Source: Verrucomicrobia bacterium S94
Lineage (GTDB): Bacteria > Verrucomicrobiota > Kiritimatiellia > Kiritimatiellales > Pontiellaceae
Assembly: GCA_004299845.1 (NCBI GenBank)
Contig: CP036201.1
Span: forward strand, 2,480,001 to 2,544,000
Reading direction: 5' to 3'
DNA: 64,000 bases
The translations under genes were made by a program, and so were the position numbers. The notes under the pieces are model-generated. The model was not told where the DNA came from and made no database searches. It saw only the letters and a list, made by a program, of their open reading frames with translations. Every line of letters begins with the position of its first letter. Position 1 is the stretch's first letter. Shown here one piece after another: positions 58,051 to 64,000 of this stretch.

Positions 58051-59004
58051 ATGAACAGAAGATCATTCGGAGCCGCCGGAGCATTGCTGGCTGCCGGAAC
58101 GGCTGCATCGGGCATATCCGGAACGGAAACCGACAGTCCCGGACAGGTATTCCGGATGAATTATGCGCCGGGCTTCCGTCATTTTGTACACAGCGCGGGA
58201 AAAGATCCGCTCGACCAGATCCAGTTTATGTACGACCACGGATTCCGGGCCATTGAAGACAACGGCATGATGAACCGGCCACCCGAACTGCAGCAGAAAA
58301 TCGGCGATCGGCTCGCAGCTCTGGACATGACCATGGGTGTATTTGTCACCGGATTCGGCATGAACAGCCTGATGCTCACCTCCAACATTATGGGCGACAA
58401 ATACCGCGGAAAAGGCATCACCCCCGATAAAAAAGCCGTCAGGGCTGAACTGAAAAAAAATTGCGAGAAAGCGATCACTACCGCCAAACGCGTGAATGCC
58501 AGATGGACCACCGTTGTTCTGGGCGCATACAACCCGAACCTCAACGCGGAATATCAGTTTGCCAATGTAGTGGAAAACCTCAGATTCTGTTCGGAACTGA
58601 TGGAGCCGCACGGACTGATCATGGTAATGGAACCGCTGAATTACATAAACCATCCCGGTGTATTTCTGAAAACAGTCCCCCAGGCCTATGCCATTGCCAA
58701 AGCCGTCGACAGCCCGTCATGCAAAATTCTCGATGATCTCTATCACGAACAGATACAGAACGGGAACCTGATTCACAACCTTGACCGCGCCTGGGACGAA
58801 ATCGCCTACATCCAGGTCGGCGATGTGCCGGGCCGCAAGGAACCGACCACCGGTGAAATTAATTATAAGAACATTTTTCAACACCTTCATCAAAAAGGTT
58901 ACAAAGGCATCATCGGTATGGAACACGGCATCAGCCGGCCCGGTATCGAAGGTGAACGGAGCCTGATTCAGGCCTACCGTGAAGTCGATAACTTTGAACT
59001 CTGA
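58051..59004 (+). CDS. Tat-exported sugar-phosphate isomerase/epimerase-like protein
   Basis: TIM-barrel protein of 317 residues similar to hydroxypyruvate isomerase/xylose-isomerase-like enzymes. A twin-arginine signal is present (NRRSFGAAGALLAAGTAASG), so the barrel works outside the cytoplasm. Conserved elements: MVMEPLNYINHPGVFLKT, KILDDLYHEQIQNGN with metal ligands, HLHQKGYKGIIGMEHG. ATG 58051 follows GGGAGAG. First gene of a three-gene cassette with a Gfo/Idh/MocA oxidoreductase and a DUF1080 protein, a sugar-processing combination common in Planctomycetes and Verrucomicrobia. Confidence 0.87.
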   Translation: MNRRSFGAAGALLAAGTAASGISGTETDSPGQVFRMNYAPGFRHFVHSAGKDPLDQIQFMYDHGFRAIEDNGMMNRPPELQQKIGDRLAALDMTMGVFVTGFGMNSLMLTSNIMGDKYRGKGITPDKKAVRAELKKNCEKAITTAKRVNARWTTVVLGAYNPNLNAEYQFANVVENLRFCSELMEPHGLIMVMEPLNYINHPGVFLKTVPQAYAIAKAVDSPSCKILDDLYHEQIQNGNLIHNLDRAWDEIAYIQVGDVPGRKEPTTGEINYKNIFQHLHQKGYKGIIGMEHGISRPGIEGERSLIQAYREVDNFEL

Positions 59005-59017
59005 AACGGAGAACCGC

Positions 59018-60349
59018 ATGAGTATTGAAACCAGAAGAAGAACATTCCTCGCCTCATCAATAGCCACAGGTGCCGGCCTGACCATCCTCCCCTCAGGTTC
59101 ACTCGCCGGGAAAGGACCCGGCGGAAAAATCAACATCGCGTTAATCGGCGCCTACGGGCGCGGCAAACAGCACTATCACGATCTCAAGACCCAGAATGTG
59201 GTAGCTATCTGCGATGTCCACAGCGAATGCATGAAATTTGCCGCAAAGGAATTCCCCAAAGCCAAGCAGTACACCGACTGGCGGAAATGCCTTGAACAGA
59301 AAGATCTGGATGCCGTTGTTATCTGCACCCCCGATCACCACCACGCCTTTATCTCAATCTGGGCTATGAACCGCGGACTGCACGTCTACTGCGAAAAACC
59401 GCTGGGCGACTGCGTAGCCGAAGCCCGCGCTGTGCGCGAAGTCTACCTGCAAAACAAGAATAAACTGGCGACCCAGCACGGCACACAGCGGCATGCCAAT
59501 CCCAACTTTGACCGGGTTGCAGAAATGATCAAAGGCGGTGCCATCGGCGAGCTCCAGGACGTACACACCTGGGGAAACCGCACGCACAACAAAACCGCCT
59601 ACCTGCCCGATGCCGGCAAACCGCCGGCCGGAATCAACTGGAACCAATGGATCGGACCGGTCCAGTGGCACCCCTACAACCCCGGCTACTTCGATTTACA
59701 CCCCGGCCGCGGCTGTCTGAGCTGGAACATGTATGACGATTTCGGAAGCTGGCAGATCGGCGACATGGGCAGCCATACCGTTGATCTGGCCTGGAACACG
59801 ATTGATGCCGAAGCCCCCACCAAAATCAAAGCCTTCGGCGACCCGCCCAGCCCCTATGTCTGCCCCTCCAAACTGACGGCAATTTTCACTCTTCCCGCAA
59901 ATGACTGGCGCGATGAAATCCGCCTGGCCTGGTATCAGGGAGGACCGCTTCCGAAATCACCGAACAATGCCATCGACCTCAGAAAAATCAGCCACGGCGC
60001 CATGTTCAAAGGAACCAAGGGCGTTCTGATTGCCGATTTCAACAACCGCATTCTGCTTCCGCTCGGAAAAGACACGGATATGACCTACTACACCCCGCCC
60101 CACAAAGCCCGTGCACCGATCGGCGGCTTTATGCAGCAGTGGTTCAATGCCTGCAAAGGCGACCTGAAAACCGACTGCGATTTTGATTATGCCGGCACCA
60201 TGATTGAAACGCTAATGCTCGGGCTGGTGGCACACAAGGTCGGCAAAGAGCTGACCTACGACCGTAAAACCGGGAAAGTAACCAACAACGAAAAAGCGAA
60301 CGAATATCTCTCCAAACCCTATCGTGAAGGCTGGGTACTCAATGGTTAA
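59018..60349 (+). CDS. Tat-exported Gfo/Idh/MocA oxidoreductase
   Basis: NAD(P)-dependent sugar oxidoreductase of 443 residues with a twin-arginine signal (TRRRTFLASSIATGAG). The Rossmann segment INIALIGAYGRGKQHYHDL and the active-site EKP motif in VYCEKPLGDCVAE are clear; the C-terminal sheet domain holds GDMGSHTVDLAWNTI. Substrate unknown, but 3-keto sugar chemistry fits the DUF1080 neighbour. ATG 59018 follows CGGAGA, 13 bases after the isomerase stop. Confidence 0.93.
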   Translation: MSIETRRRTFLASSIATGAGLTILPSGSLAGKGPGGKINIALIGAYGRGKQHYHDLKTQNVVAICDVHSECMKFAAKEFPKAKQYTDWRKCLEQKDLDAVVICTPDHHHAFISIWAMNRGLHVYCEKPLGDCVAEARAVREVYLQNKNKLATQHGTQRHANPNFDRVAEMIKGGAIGELQDVHTWGNRTHNKTAYLPDAGKPPAGINWNQWIGPVQWHPYNPGYFDLHPGRGCLSWNMYDDFGSWQIGDMGSHTVDLAWNTIDAEAPTKIKAFGDPPSPYVCPSKLTAIFTLPANDWRDEIRLAWYQGGPLPKSPNNAIDLRKISHGAMFKGTKGVLIADFNNRILLPLGKDTDMTYYTPPHKARAPIGGFMQQWFNACKGDLKTDCDFDYAGTMIETLMLGLVAHKVGKELTYDRKTGKVTNNEKANEYLSKPYREGWVLNG

Positions 60350-61064
60350 ACCTCTGCTGTATTTAATCATTGCCGCATCAGCGGCTCTTGCCGGAAGCGA
60401 CTGGGAGAACTGCTTCAACGGAAAAAATCTGGAAGGCTGGATCGTTAAAGTAAACGGCTTTGAACCCGGAGAAAATCCCGGCAACCTGTTCCGCGTCGAA
60501 AACGGTCTGCTCACCGTCTCGTACGAAGATTTCCGGAACAATCGCTTTAAAGATGAATTCGGCCACATCTTCATCAACAGGCCCTTCACGAATTATCATT
60601 TTTACTGCGAATACCGTTTTATTGGGGAGCAGTTCCCCGGCGGGCCGGAGTGGGCCCATTCAAACAGCGGAGCCATGCTCTCCGGTCAGGCCCCGGAAAC
60701 CATGGAAATAAATCAGAAATTTCCGATATCCCTCGAATTCCAGTTCCTGGCTCAGGACGAATCCGGCACACGAACAACCGGCTCCATCTGCACACCGGGA
60801 ACATACGTTGACGTCAACGGCGAAACCGTTAAACAGCACGTCATCCCAAGCCGCGGCATTGCGCGGCCCCTCGGTGAATGGGTTCAGGCTGAAGCTGTTT
60901 TTCAGGACGGAAAAATCAAACACATCATCAATGGCGAAACCGTCATAGAATACAGCAACCCGAAATACGACGACGGAACCCCCATCACTCATGGCTGGAT
61001 TTCACTTCAGGCCGAAAGCCACCCTATACAGTTTCGTAACATCCGGATCAAAGAACTCGATTAA
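60342..61064 (+). CDS. secreted DUF1080 (3-keto-disaccharide hydrolase) protein
   Basis: Protein of 240 residues with a signal peptide (VKPLLYLIIAASAALAGS). The DUF1080 concanavalin-like fold is recognised by DWENCFNGKNLEGW, YHFYCEYRFIGEQFPGG, NSGAMLSGQ and the closing PIQFRNIRIKEL. Members hydrolyse 3-keto-glycosides produced by oxidoreductases such as the preceding gene. ATG 60342 overlaps that gene by 8 bases; an earlier GTG at 60324 is less likely. Confidence 0.88.
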   Translation: MVKPLLYLIIAASAALAGSDWENCFNGKNLEGWIVKVNGFEPGENPGNLFRVENGLLTVSYEDFRNNRFKDEFGHIFINRPFTNYHFYCEYRFIGEQFPGGPEWAHSNSGAMLSGQAPETMEINQKFPISLEFQFLAQDESGTRTTGSICTPGTYVDVNGETVKQHVIPSRGIARPLGEWVQAEAVFQDGKIKHIINGETVIEYSNPKYDDGTPITHGWISLQAESHPIQFRNIRIKELD

Positions 61065-61111
61065 ATCACTCACACCGGAAAAACCACCGCCGGCTTTTCA
61101 GAAACCGGCAT

Positions 61112-61140
61112 AAAAAAAGGCGGCCATCGAAGACCGCCTT
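61112..61140 (-). terminator. intrinsic terminator of purB
   Basis: Minus-strand stem AAGGCGG/CCGCCTT with a 10-base loop followed by a T run, 20 bases past the purB stop. Confidence 0.85.
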
Positions 61141-61159
61141 CACCATGCATAGATGCCGG

Positions 61160-62670
<1,511 letters not shown>

Positions 62671-62737
62671 AAGCAGCCTTCTCCGTTGCAGCGGAGAACA
62701 CATACCCGGTAACGGACAGCACCGATTAGAATTGCAT

Positions 62738-63331
62738 TTACAACGCCGCCAGCCGGGCGCCCCATTTTTCCTGAGCAGCCTTCAGCGCATTCGCCCGATG
62801 CGAAATACTGTTTTTTACAGAAGCATCAAGTTCAGCAAAAGTTTCGTCATACCCCTCGGGCACAAAAAGCGGATCATATCCGAACCCGTTTCTGCCGCGT
62901 TGCTGCTCGATGATACGGCCTTCACATTTTCCGGAAACCGTTTCCACCTTTCCGGAAGGATCAGAAAGCGCTATCACTGTCCGGAAACGGGCCGAGCGTT
63001 CATTTTGTCCATTCAGTTCACGCAACAGCCTGGCATTGTTCTTTTCATACGAACACGGCTCACCGGCATACCGGGCAGAGTAAACTCCCGGCGCACCTCC
63101 CAGCGCATCAACCTCCAGACCGGAATCGTCCGCCAACGCCCAGCAACCCGTCGCCAACGCAATTTCAACCGCTTTTTTACAGGCATTGCCTTCAAAAGTA
63201 TCCGCATCCTCAACCACATCAGGAAGTTCCGGAAAATCAATAGCCGACAACACCTCCAAACACCGGAAATCAAATACGGCCCGAATCTCTTCGAGTTTAT
63301 GCGGGTTGCGGGTTGCGATAACCAGTTTCAT
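62738..63331 (-). CDS. rdgB: dITP/XTP pyrophosphatase
   Basis: House-cleaning NTPase of 197 residues that removes inosine and xanthosine triphosphates. Motifs: LVIATRNPHKLEEI at the N-terminus, DTFEGNACKKA, ALADDSGLEVDALGGAPGVYSARYAG and GRNGFGYDPLF with the catalytic residues, and ISHRANAL near the end. It lies upstream of purB on the same strand, 220 bases away, and both concern purine nucleotides. 20 bases separate it from the SHD1-like gene. Confidence 0.96.
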   Translation of the reverse strand: MKLVIATRNPHKLEEIRAVFDFRCLEVLSAIDFPELPDVVEDADTFEGNACKKAVEIALATGCWALADDSGLEVDALGGAPGVYSARYAGEPCSYEKNNARLLRELNGQNERSARFRTVIALSDPSGKVETVSGKCEGRIIEQQRGRNGFGYDPLFVPEGYDETFAELDASVKNSISHRANALKAAQEKWGARLAAL

Positions 63332-63351
63332 ACCATACTCCTGCCCGATTT

Positions 63352-63981
63352 TTATCCGTTGTGCGGACGGGCAATACGGGCTGCCCGTTCTAAAAATGAA
63401 TCACGATTCGATTTAACAGCAATCGGGTTTCCGAACCGGTCCCAGACCACCAGAACATACCCCGCATAAACTCGACCCGATTTTGCAGAGCTCTTCGCCA
63501 ACTTAATCGAAGAGGTTTCAAATTCGACAGGAACTCCATGTTTTTCGGGAAGTGTAAAGGTGAATTCTTTCGAAGCTCCCGCTTTTGAAAATGCACCGGT
63601 TCGCATTTCCTCTGCGATGATAACGAGAACTGCCGTCAGTTCACCTTTGTATGAACGGGTATTCGCCTTTTTTATGGAAGCCCGGCAGATGATGGACTCG
63701 GCCTTACCCGATGTGCTGCTGTCCGACGATTTGGAAACATCAAGACTCAACCGGGGAGGAATTATTTCCTCCAGATAAGACACATCATTTTCAGAAAGTT
63801 CATCGGGGCTGTACTCCTGCTTTTTTCCGTCCCGATCCTGAATAACCACTTTGCCGGCATTCATAGTAACGAATTCACCCTCCCAGACCTTCCCGGCTTT
63901 ATCCTCCCAAATACGGAATTCAGCGAAAGAAGCGGAAATCAGAAAGCATGCGATACCTATCACCGAAAATGATTTATACAT
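63352..63981 (-). CDS. secreted SHD1-like protein, copy C
   Basis: Protein of 209 residues with a signal peptide (YKSFSVIGIACFLISASFA). An N-terminal beta module of the SHD1 kind follows: EFRIWEDKAGKVWEGEFVTM, KVVIQDRDGKKQEYSPDELSENDVSYLEE-like strand pattern, then a beta-rich remainder. It is related in layout, weakly in sequence, to the pair at 35068 and 35872. ATG 63981 with GAGGG 5 bases upstream is preferred over ATG 63996 at the window edge. Function unknown. Confidence 0.65.
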   Translation of the reverse strand: MYKSFSVIGIACFLISASFAEFRIWEDKAGKVWEGEFVTMNAGKVVIQDRDGKKQEYSPDELSENDVSYLEEIIPPRLSLDVSKSSDSSTSGKAESIICRASIKKANTRSYKGELTAVLVIIAEEMRTGAFSKAGASKEFTFTLPEKHGVPVEFETSSIKLAKSSAKSGRVYAGYVLVVWDRFGNPIAVKSNRDSFLERAARIARPHNG

Positions 63982-64000
63982 GAATTCCCTCACCATCTCT

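Overview
The window is a gene-dense bacterial chromosome segment (about 60 protein genes, one tRNA, no insertion sequence, prophage or CRISPR array seen). Gene content points to the PVC superphylum, most likely a Kiritimatiellota/Verrucomicrobiota-type marine or anaerobic heterotroph: a type III glutamine synthetase, Tat-exported sugar-isomerase/Gfo-Idh-MocA/DUF1080 cassette, malectin-domain secreted protein, SHD1-like secreted proteins, and a GldA/F/G-type ABC system with DUF4340. Gram-negative envelope genes (lpxD, skp, gmhA, lipoproteins with lipoboxes) support a diderm. The phylum is an inference; no rRNA is present.

Layout. 1-4.9 kb: one-carbon metabolism (metH 3' part, a homocysteine methyltransferase-MetF fusion) and a truncated globin. 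4.9-15.8 kb: a hybrid histidine kinase, gltX, hpt, a lactonase-like lipoprotein, an AddA-type helicase-nuclease broken by three single-base frameshifts, a polyprenol-phosphate mannosyltransferase-like enzyme, rsmA-pdxA. 15.9-20.5 kb: Gld-like ABC operon. 20.7-22.1 kb: three tandem hsp20 genes. 22.3-26.3 kb: glnN with a sigma54-like promoter, lpxD-skp. 26.3-27.1 kb: a gene-free stretch holding three tandem, homologous two-hairpin RNA units whose terminator loops carry an anti-Shine-Dalgarno CCUCC core. 27.1-33 kb: ychF, fabI, malectin protein, thiC with a TPP riboswitch. 33-39 kb: bioB, a dus gene, two SHD1-like paralogues, thiE, tRNA-Leu(TAG), pdxB. 39-45 kb: SET protein, ModF-like ABC protein, uvrA, a dus operon. 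45-51 kb: LOG protein, a lipoprotein-SHOCT-ABM fusion, parB-M48 peptidase-flippase operon. 51-58 kb: DyP peroxidase, beta-barrel, glutaredoxin, macrodomain, MIF homologue, metallopeptidase-like lipoprotein, gmhA, amaP-asp23, accC-accB. 58-64 kb: Tat isomerase/oxidoreductase/DUF1080 cassette, purB, rdgB, a third SHD1-like protein.

Functional links: cofactor synthesis recurs (thiC and thiE; pdxA and pdxB; bioB with biotin-dependent accB/accC; folate/B12 methyl transfer by metH and the MetF fusion). Envelope assembly and stress genes are scattered through the minus strand. The most unusual signal is the tandem RNA array at about 26.64-27.01 kb: stems differ between copies while staying paired, and the loops stay constant, which is what a conserved RNA family looks like. 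Second are the TPP riboswitch with a readable Shine-Dalgarno-sequestering platform, and the homopolymer frameshifts in the AddA-type gene.
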